Source of the DNA: Deltaproteobacteria bacterium
GTDB lineage: Bacteria > Lernaellota > Lernaellaia > JACKCT01
Direction: 5' to 3'
NCBI GenBank assembly: GCA_027493875.1
Contig: JAOSJX010000002.1
Coordinates: 136,606-200,605, forward strand
Length of the DNA: 64,000 bases
Both the position numbers and the translations under genes were made by a program. The notes under the pieces are model-generated. The model was not told the DNA's origin. It searched no databases and saw nothing but the letters and a program-made list of their open reading frames with translations. Below, piece by piece: positions 39,367 to 50,364 of the stretch (its first letter is position 1; every line of letters begins with the position of its first letter).

Positions 39367-42031
39367 TCACTCAAAGGACAGCGTCCAGGTCATCTCGCCG
39401 AACAGGCCGCCCATGTCCGGTCCGTCCGTGTCTTCCAACTCGAAATACACGTCGAGGACGGAGCCGCCGTCCACGGGCGTTTCGGACGTGGATTCGTTCG
39501 TGACGTCGATGTCGCTTTCCGTCTGAAACGCGACATCGTCGAACGCGTAACCGTCCGGTACGAAGAACGCCAAATGAAACGCGAAGGGCGCGTGCGTCGT
39601 GCCGACGGACGCCTCTTGCGTTCCCGTCAGGGTTTTCGCGTCTGCATTCCACGCGAGGTTCTCCACCACGCGGACGCCGCCGAGAATGTGGCGGTTCGTG
39701 CCGAGAAATTGCGGGCGGCCGAGATCCGGGCGGAGCGCGACGACGCGCGGCTCGTGCGCCGGAACGTCGAGCGACACCGCGCCGGCGAATTTGCCGAGAT
39801 ACGATTCCGTCCAGAATTCGTAGGCCAGATATTCTTCCTTCGCGTCGAGGCCCGCTTCGACGAAGTCCGCTTCAATCACGCGGTCGCCGTCGGCGATTTT
39901 TTTCATCGGGTACGTGGTCAGATTGCGGCTCGAGCCCCAGTGGAGAAGGGCGATGACGTGGTAAGGCTCGTCGAAATCCCGGAACGGGCAGCGACCAGAC
40001 CTCTGGATATTCCCGGCGGAAAAGATCGAGCGGCCGTCCCGGCTCGCCGTAAACCGGCAGCCCGCGGCGCAGCGAATCGACGGCTTCGCCCGAAAGATCG
40101 ACGAGCCGGTCGCCGATTTTGAAAAGCCCGCCTTGAAGAACGACGGAGGTGAGAAAGGTTCTCGATTCCTCGAGCGTGAGCGGCGGCAGGCTCGTGTTCT
40201 TGTGCGCGCGGAAGAACATCAAGTCGGGGTGGTTGACCCACACGCGCTTGTGGAGCCAATACGCCCGCGCGGCGTCGCGGTACATCGGCTTGAGCCCTTG
40301 GTTGGCCAGCGGATTGCCCGGTTGTTCGCCGTCCCATACCGGCTGCGTGTCGAGCGTGAGGCGGACCGAGTCGGCCAAGTCGTAGTTCCACCCTTTGATG
40401 GCGACGTTGAGAAAGAAAATGTCGTCGCCCAGCGCATCGCGCACCGCTTGCACGCCGCGCCGGTAGTACTCGCCGCGGGTGAGATTCGGATCGAGCCAGC
40501 CCTTGGTCATCGGGCACAGATAGCCGAAATCGAGTTTGAGCCAGTCGATGCCCCAACCCTTCACCATGCCGATGACGTCGTGAATGTGATCGATGACCAC
40601 CGGATCGGACAGATCGAGCTGCTCGCCCTCGACATCGATCAACCCGAAAAGCATCGGATCGGTAAACCAATCCGGGTGATCCGTGACGATTTGCGCGCTG
40701 GACTCGGCGTCGAAAACGCGAATCCATAGTCCCGTCAGGAAACCGAGGTCCGCGGCGCGGTTCAAGAGCCACTCGATACCGTTCTGATCGCCGTGATCGG
40801 GGAAGCGATCGGCGTTGACGACCCAGTCGCCGTTCTTTGTCGACCAACCGTCGTCGAGTTGAAAATAGTTCATCCCGAACCGGCGCAACTCCCGGTCGGC
40901 GAAATCCATGTTCTCGATCATCAGTGCTTCGTCGATGTTTGTCCCGTAGCCGCCGGACGATCCGCCGCCGGACCATGAATTCCAGCCCGCGGGCACGCCG
41001 ATCTCCGGATGGCGCTCGGTCCACGGCACGATCCCGAGCCACTCGCGGAGCATGTCGGCGTAGTGTTCGAGGGCGTCGAACGGCGAGGCGGATTGAAAGT
41101 TCATTACCATCAGCTCGCTCGCCAGCGTCTCGCCGGGCTCCAACCGCTTCGCCGGGTCGTATTGGCAGTCCGCGTGAAGGGCGCGCGCGTCGTCCGGCCC
41201 GGTCCCGATGCCGGTAAACACCGCCGGCTGCGCTTTTTTCATACGTCAGAAAGCCGACGTGCAGACTGGCGCCCGTCGCTTGATTGAAAACGAGCGAACT
41301 CCACGTGGAGTGGACGGGAATCCACCCGCCCATGAGGGGCTCCATGAACTCGAGGTAATTGAAGGCGCCGGTCGTCAGGATGCGTAAATCCAAATCCCGG
41401 CCGAACCGCAGCGCCGCCTCGGGCGTCTGCGCATACAAGGGGTAGAGCGCGCCAATTTTTTTATCGGCGCCGCTTTCGTTGTTGAAACGAAGATCCGCGA
41501 AGATCTCGCCTCGGCCGTTGAGCATGAAAAACCGGTGCTGAAGCTCGACGCCGTCCGCCGCGCGGAAGGTCAACAGAATAAACATCCCGTCGCCGAGCAC
41601 CGTCGAGATCGGGTCAAAGGTCCAATCGACGAGCGCCGTCTCGCCGGTGCGCCACACCGTGGCCGGGAAAACCACGTACGAGTACGCCACGCCTTCCGCT
41701 TCGCTGACGATGGGGAAGCCGTCCGCGTCGAACATATCGAAACGCCCGCGGTCCAGGTGATAGCGGACGCTCGCCAGATTGTTGCCGATCACGAGGTCGG
41801 AGCCGACGAGCGTCACCTCCACGTTTTCGCCGGGGCCCGTGTCGTCGTCCGCCGCGTCATCGTCGATCGCGTCATCGTCCGACGTGTCGTCGTCATTATC
41901 GGGGCGGTGTCGTCGTCGAAAGCGTCCGGCGATCCGCTCGACGTATCGTCGTCGTCGCCGAGCCCGCCGCAGGCGCACCCAACGGCGCAAAGCCCGAGGA
42001 TCAATGTTGAAATGACATGAAATTTGAGCAT
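39367..42031 (-). CDS. Alpha-galactosidase-like (GH36/GH27) lipoprotein (several frameshifts)
   Basis: About 888 residues. The N-terminus MLKFHVISTLILGLCAVGCA gives a lipobox and then an Asp-rich linker (GGLGDDDDTSS). A beta-sandwich precedes a TIM barrel with MNYFQLDDGWSTKNGDWVVN and IDWLKLDFGYLCP (Lys-Leu-Asp with the nucleophile Asp), as in melibiases. PAGWNSWSGGG and GKLxxL-like strands follow the family. The C-terminal beta domain ends at 39367. Frame changes occur near 41890, 41240, 39990 and perhaps 39910. Its likely role is removing galactose or related alpha-linked sugars from polysaccharides outside the cell. Divergent from the next gene by 41 bases. Confidence 0.75.
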
Positions 42032-42072
42032 GGCCCTTCCCTCGCTTTTCGAGTACGCTCGCCGCAAGGAAT

Positions 42073-44422
42073 ATGGCACAACGGATGCGTTATCAAAAGC
42101 ACATTTGGCTTGTCGCCGGAATGACGTTTCTGGCGCTTCTGGCCGCCCTGTCGTGCGGCGGCGACGACGACGATGATGATGCGGCTGCGGATGACGACAG
42201 TGCCGCGCCGGACGACGATGTCGCAGACGACGACTCTTCCGCCGATGACGACGACGTGGATGATGATGACGACTTCGACGACGACACGGGCGACGACGAT
42301 ACCACCGCGGATGACGATGACGACGATACCGTCACGCCCAATCCGAACGCGCGGGCCGACGCCTTCCGTCTCTTCTACAGAGAACGCAGCCTCCGTGTGA
42401 TCACGGCGCTCAACCGTTTCGCGCTGTCGGGGGACGTCGTCGCCGCCAACGCGTTCGGAAAATTCGCCATCGCCAGAGACGGGGACGCCTGGGAAGTGGT
42501 CGCCGGACCGGAAGGCAACAATCCTTTCGGTAAATCGCTCTTCGCCACGTGGCGACTGTATCAGGCGATCGGCGGCCGCGAATTCGAATTGTCCCTCATC
42601 CGCATGTTCGAGGGCATCGTTTTCAACGAAGCGGTCTCCGGCCATCCCGGGCTGACCACCCGCGAGGCCTTTCCCGGCTGGACGCGCACGATGGACGGCG
42701 TCGGCGACGAGATCGAGCGCACCAAATGGGGTTCGCCGGTCACGCCACCCGTCACCTACGACAACGCCTTGGAACAGGAAATCCTCGATACCTTCTACGA
42801 CGGGCTCCTGTTTACCTACCGCGAAAACCCGGAGGAGTTTCTCTTCAACCTCAAACCGACCGACGAACTCACCACCTTTTCCTTAACCTACGTTTTCGAC
42901 GAACTCGATCACGACCCGCCATTTCTCCGCGTATCCGATTGTTGTTCGTCGTTCATGGTGTCGCAAAAAGGCCCGTGGACCGGCGCTTACTGGGGCAACG
43001 ACAACTCGCGCGACAACTTCACCGACTACGCCATGGGATTCCTCACCGCGATCGAGGCCGAGGCCACGGACGGTCTGCCCGCGGACGTCGCCGCCGCAGC
43101 GCACCACGCCGCGGAAGCCGCGCACCGCATCGGCGACAACATCGTCGCGCACGATAACGTCCTTATGACCGTGGACGAATGGCACGACTACGAAACGCTG
43201 ACGATCGCGGGAACAAAAAATCCCGACGGCCAAGAAGAATGGCAGGATCCCGGAAGCCTCGCCTCCTGTCAGATGGCCTATCTCGCCATGGCGATTTCCA
43301 CCGACGGCCTGCCTTATCCCCCGCCGGTCGTTCCGTTACCCGGCTCCATCGAAACCACGGCGATTCAGTATCTCTTCGATCTGATCGGCCTCCCTCTGCC
43401 CGCTCCCCGTCCTCGAATGCAAAACCTTCGACGATGCGTTCCTCGGCGCGGGATGGCGCGACATTCTCGATTACGAACTGTTCGGCGTGCCGTGGTACGA
43501 GGTCGCCGAACTCGTCGGTCGGCTCGTCCCGGGCCTCTGGGCGGATATCTTCGGATCGGTCCTCGACGACTTCTCCGAGCTTCAACTCGGCGCCGTGGGC
43601 CTCGCTTATTACGCGCGCATCGTCGGCGACGACGCGATGTACGACGACGCGCGCGCCACGCTCGTCAATCTCCTCGAAGCGCAGCAGGTTCTGATCCGTC
43701 TCGTCTACGGGCTGACCGCCGACCGCGCGTGGATCGAAGAGGTTCGCGCGGAGCTCGGCAACGCCAAGACGCGGATGTTTATCGACGCGCTTGACGAGAC
43801 GAAATACCGCGCCGCCGTCGTTTCGCGTATGTTCAGTATCGACGCGCCGCTCGACGACCTGCTCGATTTCGACCCGGGCGACGACACCCTCGCGTTTGTC
43901 GAGGCGCCGCTCGATCTCCCCGATACGCAGCCCAAACCGCTGCTCTCGGACGAGGACATCGCCGCGATCGTGGAAGCGGGCCTGACCGGCTTGACCACGC
44001 GCGCTCCGTGGCGGATCACGCGCTACCGCGACCGCTTCGGCGATACCTATCCGGTGCGCCGCGACGGCGACGGATACGAGGCGATCGGCACGGACGACAA
44101 CTGGCACGCCGTCGAAAATTCCCGGCACGAAACCTATTACGACTACTATCTATGGTTCGAGCCGTCGCTGTGCGTTGATTCGCCCGAAACCCTCGATTGC
44201 ACCTGGGCCCGTCTGGGATGCACCCCCGCCGATCTGGACCAAAGCGGCACCGCCGACGCCGCCGACGAGGCGCTTTTCGACGCGGCGTGGACCCTCTTCG
44301 GTGAAAACGCGCTTTGCGGTGATGGCAATGACTGGTGCGACGGCGCGGATTTGGATAAAAGCGGTGTTCTTCTTCCCGACGACAGGGAGTATCTGGATGC
44401 CGCGCTGGGTTGCCGTGTTTAG
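42073..44422 (+). CDS. Asp-stalked lipoprotein with helical body and dockerin-like end (frameshifted)
   Basis: About 782 residues. The signal ends LLAALSC; about 65 mostly Asp residues follow (GGDDDDDDAAADDDSAAPDD). The body is helix-rich (FYRERSLRVITALNRFALSG, YAMGFLTAIEAEATDGLP), with no family I can name, and after a shift near 43413 continues VPWYEVAELVGRLVPGLW. It ends with two EF-hand-like loops, ADLDQSGTADAADEALF and GADLDKSGVLLPDDREYLD, the pattern of a dockerin type I pair. No cohesin is seen in the window, so the loops may bind calcium or a cohesin elsewhere. Confidence 0.6.
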
Positions 44423-44699
44423 AATCGTCCTCGCCGCCTCGGCGATCGTTATTCTCCTTGCTCCCTTCGTCTTCGCCGACGATACCGCGGATGACGATAC
44501 GGCCGCGGACGACGACACGTCCGATGACGACACATCGGACGATGACACGGCGGACGACGATACCGCGAATCCTTTCGACGACGACTCGGCCGACGACGAC
44601 ACCGATGACGGCCCGACGCTCGAAGGCTCTCCCATCCCCGTCAAACCCGTCGAAGAAAAAAGCGACTTTTTCGACGACATGTGTTGCGGCTGCGTCTGA
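44397..44699 (+). CDS. Small exported Asp-rich protein with CCGC tail
   Basis: A 100-residue protein with a signal peptide (FRIVLAASAIVILLAPFVFA), a mature region of about 50 residues of DDTADDDTAADDD type, a short linker and the end DDMCCGCV. It overlaps the preceding gene by 26 bases in another frame. There is no folded domain, only an acidic stalk closed by the same kind of Cys tail as the propeller proteins. I see no frameshift in it. Confidence 0.55.
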   Translation: MPRWVAVFRIVLAASAIVILLAPFVFADDTADDDTAADDDTSDDDTSDDDTADDDTANPFDDDSADDDTDDGPTLEGSPIPVKPVEEKSDFFDDMCCGCV

Positions 44700-44715
44700 C
44701 GACGAATGATTTATC

Positions 44716-44736
44716 TCACGCGGAGGCGCGGAGGAG
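44716..44736. repeat. CGCGGAGGCGCGGAGG repeat
   Basis: CACGCGGAGGCGCGGAGGAG, a member of the CGCAGAGG-type repeat family, between the convergent small exported gene and the acetyltransferase. Confidence 0.5.
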
Positions 44737-44743
44737 CGGGATT

Positions 44744-45244
44744 TCAGCTCGTTGCGAAAAAGCCTTCGTGAATCGTGACCGCGCCCTTTGGCGTACGCCC
44801 GTGAAACGGTAAGACGAGTAAGTTTTCGGGCGGGACGCCTTCGATATGCATGTCGTGATCGTTGCGGAAGTTAAACCGCGTGTAATACGCGGGATCGCCG
44901 ACAAGCAGGCACCCTTCGGCGCCCAAGGATTTCAGTTTCGCCAACCCTTCAATGATGAGCGCGCCGCCGACTCCCCGATTTTGAAACGCCGGCGCCACGG
45001 AAACCGGGCCGAGCGTATACCAATTACGGCTGCCGTCGGAAATTTCGACAGGCGAAAAGGCGACGTGACCGACCACTTCGCCGTCGATCTCCGCGACGAG
45101 AGAAATCGTCAACGCGCCCGCCGCACGCAACGCGTTGACGATGTACGGCTCCGTTTGCCGGCTGTACGGCATGTTCTCAAACGCCGCCGCCGTCATTGTG
45201 AAAATGGCCTCTTCATCGGTTCTTTTTTCATCGCGGATATTCAT
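44744..45244 (-). CDS. GNAT-family N-acetyltransferase
   Basis: A 166-residue protein of the predicted GNAT fold. The acetyl-CoA loop appears as VSVAPAFQNRGVGGALIIEG (Q/R-x-x-G-x-G/A), preceded by the HVAFSPVEISDG strand. I start at MNIRDEKRTDEEAI, with GAGGGCTGG upstream; an upstream Met is possible. The target is unknown. It is convergent with the Asp-rich protein and divergent from the DNA glycosylase gene. Frame intact. Confidence 0.85.
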   Translation of the reverse strand: MNIRDEKRTDEEAIFTMTAAAFENMPYSRQTEPYIVNALRAAGALTISLVAEIDGEVVGHVAFSPVEISDGSRNWYTLGPVSVAPAFQNRGVGGALIIEGLAKLKSLGAEGCLLVGDPAYYTRFNFRNDHDMHIEGVPPENLLVLPFHGRTPKGAVTIHEGFFATS

Positions 45245-45359
45245 TCCAGCCCTCGTCATCGCCCATCAACCAACACCCGCGCATCATAGCCGGATCGATC
45301 GACACGAAAAAGCACCGTTCGCCGTTTATCAATTCTCATTCATCGTTTATCGTTTCCCG

Positions 45360-45788
45360 ATGCGTCTTTGGTCTCTCCACCCGCGCCACCTCGACGCGCG
45401 CGGTCTCGTGGCCCTCTGGCGCGAAGGGCTCGTGGCGCGCGCGGTTCTTCGCGGCGAGACGCGCGGCTATAAACACCACCCGCAGCTTCAACGTTTTCTC
45501 GCGCGGCGCGATCCGCTCGCGGCGATTGACTGCTATCTCTCACGCGTATGGGATGAAGCCCACGCCCGCGGCTATCGGTTCGACACCTCAAAGATCGAAT
45601 ACCGACGATGCCGCCGCGGCCACGCCCAAGTAACGGACGGGCAGCTAAAATATGAGTGGAAACATTTTCTCGCAAAACTCGCCGTCCGCGATCCCGCGCG
45701 CCGGCGCTCCGAACGCAAGCGCCGCCCGGCCGCTCACCCCTGCTTCCGCGTTACGGCCGGCCCTGTCGCCGACTGGGAGCGCGTTTAA
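45360..45788 (+). CDS. Pyrimidine dimer DNA glycosylase-like protein
   Basis: A 142-residue protein starting MRLWSLHPRHLDARGLVALW and continuing ETRGYKHHPQLQRFLARRDP, the clear pattern of the bacterial Pyr_excise family, relatives of T4 endonuclease V that incise at UV cyclobutane dimers. The Arg/Lys-rich end (RRSERKRRPAAHP) suits DNA binding. Frame intact and the family length normal. Its stop overlaps that of the convergent gene. With EndoV (19.3 kb) it suggests attention to UV and deamination damage. Confidence 0.85.
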   Translation: MRLWSLHPRHLDARGLVALWREGLVARAVLRGETRGYKHHPQLQRFLARRDPLAAIDCYLSRVWDEAHARGYRFDTSKIEYRRCRRGHAQVTDGQLKYEWKHFLAKLAVRDPARRRSERKRRPAAHPCFRVTAGPVADWERV

Positions 45789-47022
45789 TCGGCATTCTCC
45801 AACGCATCTTCGGCGCTCTCCACGATGCATCCGTAATCCTTCTCGATCACGATCTTCTGCTCGTCGTCGTAGGGCAATTCCAGTCGTCCCCGTGTGCCGG
45901 AGGCACGCATCGTCCTCTCCATTTCAATGGCCTCCAGCACCGCCTTCGTGCGCAGGCCCCCGATACGCCCCTTGTCCACCAGCGCATCGTAATTAGGCCA
46001 CCCGAGACGCAAGACCAGACTGTGTCGCATACCCTCCGGAAGACCGTCGTCAGGGGAGTATATGCGGCGCGTCCGTCCCTTCGGCGGCCAGCCATGCGCG
46101 ATAACGCTCCATTTGACTCGCGCCGAACGCCAGAACCTTCACCCGCTCGCGTTTCATGTATCCGAGCGGCCCCAGGACGTTCGCCATCGTCCATTCGAGC
46201 GAGCCGACTTTGAATTCTTTGGTCGGTCTGCCGAGTATTTCGACCTCTTTACGGCTGTTATCTCCGGCGCCTAACGAGTCGATGCTTTCGATCAACCAGA
46301 CGATCTCGCCCGCCATGGCATCCACCACCGTCTTCGCCGCCTGAGGCCGCTGCGCAAGAGCGTCATGCAACCGCGCCAGATCCGTGTCCGAGAGAACGGG
46401 GAGCACCGCCACCATGCCGTTGTCCAAGATACCGGTGATCGCGACGCCGATCATCGTGTAGATGAGGACGGGGGTATTCAGAAATCCGTCCGCCAGTGTC
46501 TCTACGGTCAGCAGCCGATCGGTCGCCGCGGCCGAATTGCCTTCGCGTATTTTGCGTATGGCGTCCACGATGTAGGCGTAGGCGATTTGCCGCGCCCGCA
46601 AGAAGTTGGGCGTATCGTCGTCGAGCCCTCTCCCCTGCTGCATGACGAAACCGCCCTCGACCAACTTTTTGCACACGCTCGTCCTGCGCCAGCACGGTTT
46701 TCAACGCCTCTTCCGCCTCCGAAAAATTGTCCAAATGATAGGATGGACACGCACCATTCCGGATGAGCTTCGACAGGTCCGGTTTGTTCTCCGGAAAAAC
46801 GGCCCGCAGCGCTTGCTCCAACTCTTCGTAGGTCTCCCGATCTTCGTTCGGCCGGTTCGCGATCTCGTCCGCGGCTTTCACGTATTCCGCGTACTTCGCC
46901 TCCAACACCTCGGGATCGTGCGGCGGCAATTTCCAGTAGGGATACGCAATCACCGCGCCCGCAATGAGAACGGCCGCGAGAACCAAAACAATCCCCAGCC
47001 CGATCTTCTTCCCAAGGCTCAT
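45785..47022 (-). CDS. Unknown exported or membrane-anchored protein (frameshifted)
   Basis: About 412 residues. MSLGKKIGLGIVLVLAAVLI is an N-terminal anchor or signal; DPEVLEAKYAEYVKAADEIA begins a helical region. The body (YAYIVDAIRKIREGNSAAAT, and FLNTPVLIYTMIGVAITGIL with a second hydrophobic stretch) is mostly helical. The end is LELPYDDEQKIVIEKDYG. Shifts near 46040 and 46690 break it. The start is preceded by GGAGGTG. I do not recognise a family. Confidence 0.55.
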
Positions 47023-47100
47023 GGCGCACCTCCCTTTGTAATCATATTAACATATTTGGAATTGGTTTTGCGTTTTAGGTGAACGAAGCGGAACGTGATT

Positions 47101-48075
47101 CTAACTGGCAGGCGTCGTCACGATCCGCAGCACTTCGCCGTAATTTTTCGCGATGTGGCTTTTATCGTAGAGGCCGCGTTCTTTGAGCAGCTTATGCAGG
47201 CGCTTGAGTTTGTAGTGCGGCGTGGTCGCGAGCAGGTGGTGTTCCAGGTGGTAGTTCACGCGGTGCGGGGCGACGGTGAGGCGCGCGATGGGGCCCGCAA
47301 TGATCGTGCGCGTGTTGTAGAGCTGATCGTCGGTCTTGTCGGTGCATCCGTGTTCGGCCATCGAACGCACGCGGACGAACAAACTGAACGTCGTCAGATA
47401 CGCGCCGATCCACAAAAGATAGAGCCACGCATGCCCCGCGAGCGCGAGCACGCCCAGCAGCACGCCGTTCGTCAGCAGCATCCCGCGCATATTCCGCCAG
47501 CCGGTTTTCACGACGTCCCATTTGGTGCGTCCGGTTTGGTCGATGAACTTCGCGCCCGCGGACGCCGTATACTCGATGTACCCGGTGTCCATCGCGAGCA
47601 GCGCGTAGAGGCGCTTCGCGCCGGCGATGCCCGTCAGGTCGCGCAAAAACTTGCGCGTCACCGACATTCCCGATACCGGAAACGGATCGGCGAGCACGAG
47701 GTCCGGATCGGCCGCCGTGCCGGTGTGCGCGTGGTGCGCGAGGTGGTGCTTGCGGTATTTGTCCAGGTGCTGCCACACCGGCTCCGCGCAGAGCCATTTG
47801 CCTACCACGTCGTTCAGCCACTTCGTGCGGAAAAGCGAGCGGTGCGAGCATTCGTGCATGAGAATCGCGAGGCCGAGATGCCGCCCGCCGAGAATGACGA
47901 GCGCGACGAAAATCGTCGCCACGCCCGGCCGCCACGCCGCCAGCGCAAACGCCCCGGTGATCAGCGCCCACGACGTCCCCACCGCGAGCGCGCCCTGCCG
48001 GTCGGTCGGCCGCGTGACCTGCCGGATCTCCTCGGTGGTCAGGAAGTCCGTTATCTTTTTTGAAAATCTTGCCAT
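47101..48075 (-). CDS. Membrane fatty acid desaturase-like protein
   Basis: A 324-residue protein. The three histidine boxes of membrane acyl desaturases are present: HECSH (ILMHECSHRSLF), HHLAHHAHTG and HLEHH (VNYHLEHHLLAT). There are about four hydrophobic segments between them. The family puts a double bond into acyl chains with O2 and reduced electron donor, so this organism probably meets oxygen. I start at MARFSKKITDFLTTEE; an in-frame upstream start is possible. Frame intact. Confidence 0.88.
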   Translation of the reverse strand: MARFSKKITDFLTTEEIRQVTRPTDRQGALAVGTSWALITGAFALAAWRPGVATIFVALVILGGRHLGLAILMHECSHRSLFRTKWLNDVVGKWLCAEPVWQHLDKYRKHHLAHHAHTGTAADPDLVLADPFPVSGMSVTRKFLRDLTGIAGAKRLYALLAMDTGYIEYTASAGAKFIDQTGRTKWDVVKTGWRNMRGMLLTNGVLLGVLALAGHAWLYLLWIGAYLTTFSLFVRVRSMAEHGCTDKTDDQLYNTRTIIAGPIARLTVAPHRVNYHLEHHLLATTPHYKLKRLHKLLKERGLYDKSHIAKNYGEVLRIVTTPAS

Positions 48076-48244
48076 TTCGCTATTCCCGCGACGGCGGAAT
48101 CCTACGAAATCCAACACCCGGACGTCCAGGATCTGTGTCACACGCCGGCGTTCCGATTCGTTCGTTCACGTATTTTTTTAATACCGCGTCGGATTTTTTG
48201 TGATACCATTCACATGTTTTGATTTGATGGATGGAGGGTTCGCG

Positions 48245-50327
48245 ATGTTCCCAACGAGAAAATACGGCGTCCTCTGCGTTCTGGGTGCGATTTTATTTTG
48301 TTTCCCCGCGTGTTTTTCCGGCTCGGATGACGACGACCAGGGGATCGGTGACGAGATACCGGCCGTGAACGATGACGACGATGACCCGGGGATCGTCGAC
48401 GACGACACGGACGATGACGATACCGTCCCGCCCATGCCCGACCTTTCGACGTACCTGGACGATTATTTCGCCGGCAAGGACGGGCTTCGCCCCGTCGCCG
48501 ATTGCGACGAACTGCTCGGGGCTTTGCGCGCGCTGACCATCTACCGCATGGGAAAGTACATCGAGGAACAGCGTGACGATTGGGGTGAGGGCGATTGGTG
48601 GGACGACGACACCGGCGGGTGGGACGACGACGCCGACGACGACGATGACGGCGGCGGGGGAATTCAGCGACACGAATGTCCAGGAGGACGGCGTGGACGA
48701 GCCCGATATCGTCAAAACGGACGGCGAATATTTTTTCGTCGCCTTAAACGGCGCCCTGACGATTTTCGACGCCGATCCCCAAGACGAAACGCACGAGGTA
48801 TCCCGGACGCCGATCGAAGGCGACATCTCCGGGATGTTTCTCTGGAACGACTTGGCCGTCGTTTTTTCCATGATGGGAATCGACGATCTACCCGACGGAT
48901 TTTTTCCCGAGATGCCCTACTCCGCGCTGGCTTCGACGATTATCAAAGTGACCGTCGTTGACCACACCGAAAAAACGGCCCCGACATTGGTTCGGGAACT
49001 CTATTTCGAGGGTTGGCTTCCCGGCATCCGCCGCATCGCGGAATCGGTGCGTCTCGCGACGAATGTTTCCAAGCGCGGCCCCATGAATCTCTCGCTCTAC
49101 GTCAACGAGAATTCCTACGAATCTGAAGAGGCGTTTCTCGAAGCGCTCGACAACCTGTTTTGGGGAAACATCGACCGGATCAACACCATGCCGCTCGAAT
49201 ACTGGCTACCGCTCGCGCACGACATCGTTTACACCGACGAAGGACGGGTGGAGGAAGAATACCGTCTTGTCGAGTGCAACCGGCATTATCTTCCCGAACG
49301 GGCCATGGGCGACGATCCGCTTTCGATCGTCACGATCAACCTCGAACACCCGCAGGAACGCGTTGACGACGTCGCCGTGATCTCCACGGCCCAGGTTCTG
49401 TACGCAAGCGGGCGCAGTATGATTCTTACCGGCCGGATTGATGAATCGGACATCTGGGATATCCCCGAGGACGAGAGTCAGATCTTTCGATTCGACACCG
49501 AATCCGACCCGGACGGCGTGACGTTCGCCGCGGCGGGCGCAGTGCCGGGACGGGCGCTTAACCAATTCAGCTTGAGCGAATACGAAGAAGATCTCCGCAT
49601 CGCAACCACGGAAGGCCCCGCGTGGAATTCAAGCAATAACTTCTTCGTTCTCCGTCAAAGCGGAACGCAATTCAATATCGTCGGAGAAATCCGCAGCATT
49701 GCGCCGGGAGAAGAAATCTACGCCGCGCGGTTCATGGGCGACCGGGGATTTCTCGTAACGTTTCCGACGAGTTGGGGCGAAGATCCTCTTTTCACCATCG
49801 ACGTTTCGGACCCGCAAAATCCGTTCATCGTCGGCGAACTGGAAGTGCCGGGATTTTCGACCTATCTGCACAAGTTCGACGACAATCACCTGATCGCCAT
49901 CGGCCAGGGCGGGGACGAATGGGGAGCCGACGGCGGCATCGCGCTGTCGCTCTACGACATTAGCGATTTTGCCGACCCCGTTCGCGAACATTTCGCCGAC
50001 TTGGGCGATTGGAACGTTGGCTCCGACGCGGAAACAGAACATCACGCCTTTTTGTTCTACAAACCCGACGACCTCCTCGCCATTCCGCTGACGCAGTGGC
50101 ACGCGGAACACGACCAGGGTGTCTACGCATTTCACCTGACGCTTGAAGACGGTTTTGAAAAGTTGGCGGAAATCGATCACAGCGGATTCGGCGAAACTTG
50201 GTTAAACCGTGCCCTGCGATCGGTCGTCATCGGAGATTACCTCTTCACGTTAAGTGCGTGCGGTTTGGTCGTAACCGATCGCACCGATTGGAGGCCTTCC
50301 GTCTCGATCACGCTGCCTTGTTCGTGA
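48245..50327 (+). CDS. Secreted beta-propeller lipoprotein (Beta_propel family), frameshifted
   Basis: About 694 residues. The signal peptide ends FCFPAC, then Asp-rich ([32 protein letters not shown]). The family mark is [20 protein letters not shown] (about 48664-48722), as in the DUF/beta-propeller family of secreted proteins, with later blades [15 protein letters not shown]-like and [20 protein letters not shown]. One shift near 48665 joins the parts. The ATG follows GGAGGGTTCGCG. Function of the family is poorly known; a surface binding role is plausible. Confidence 0.75.
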
Positions 50328-50364
50328 TATGGTCCCCGCGTTCCATCCTGACGCGGGGATCGCC

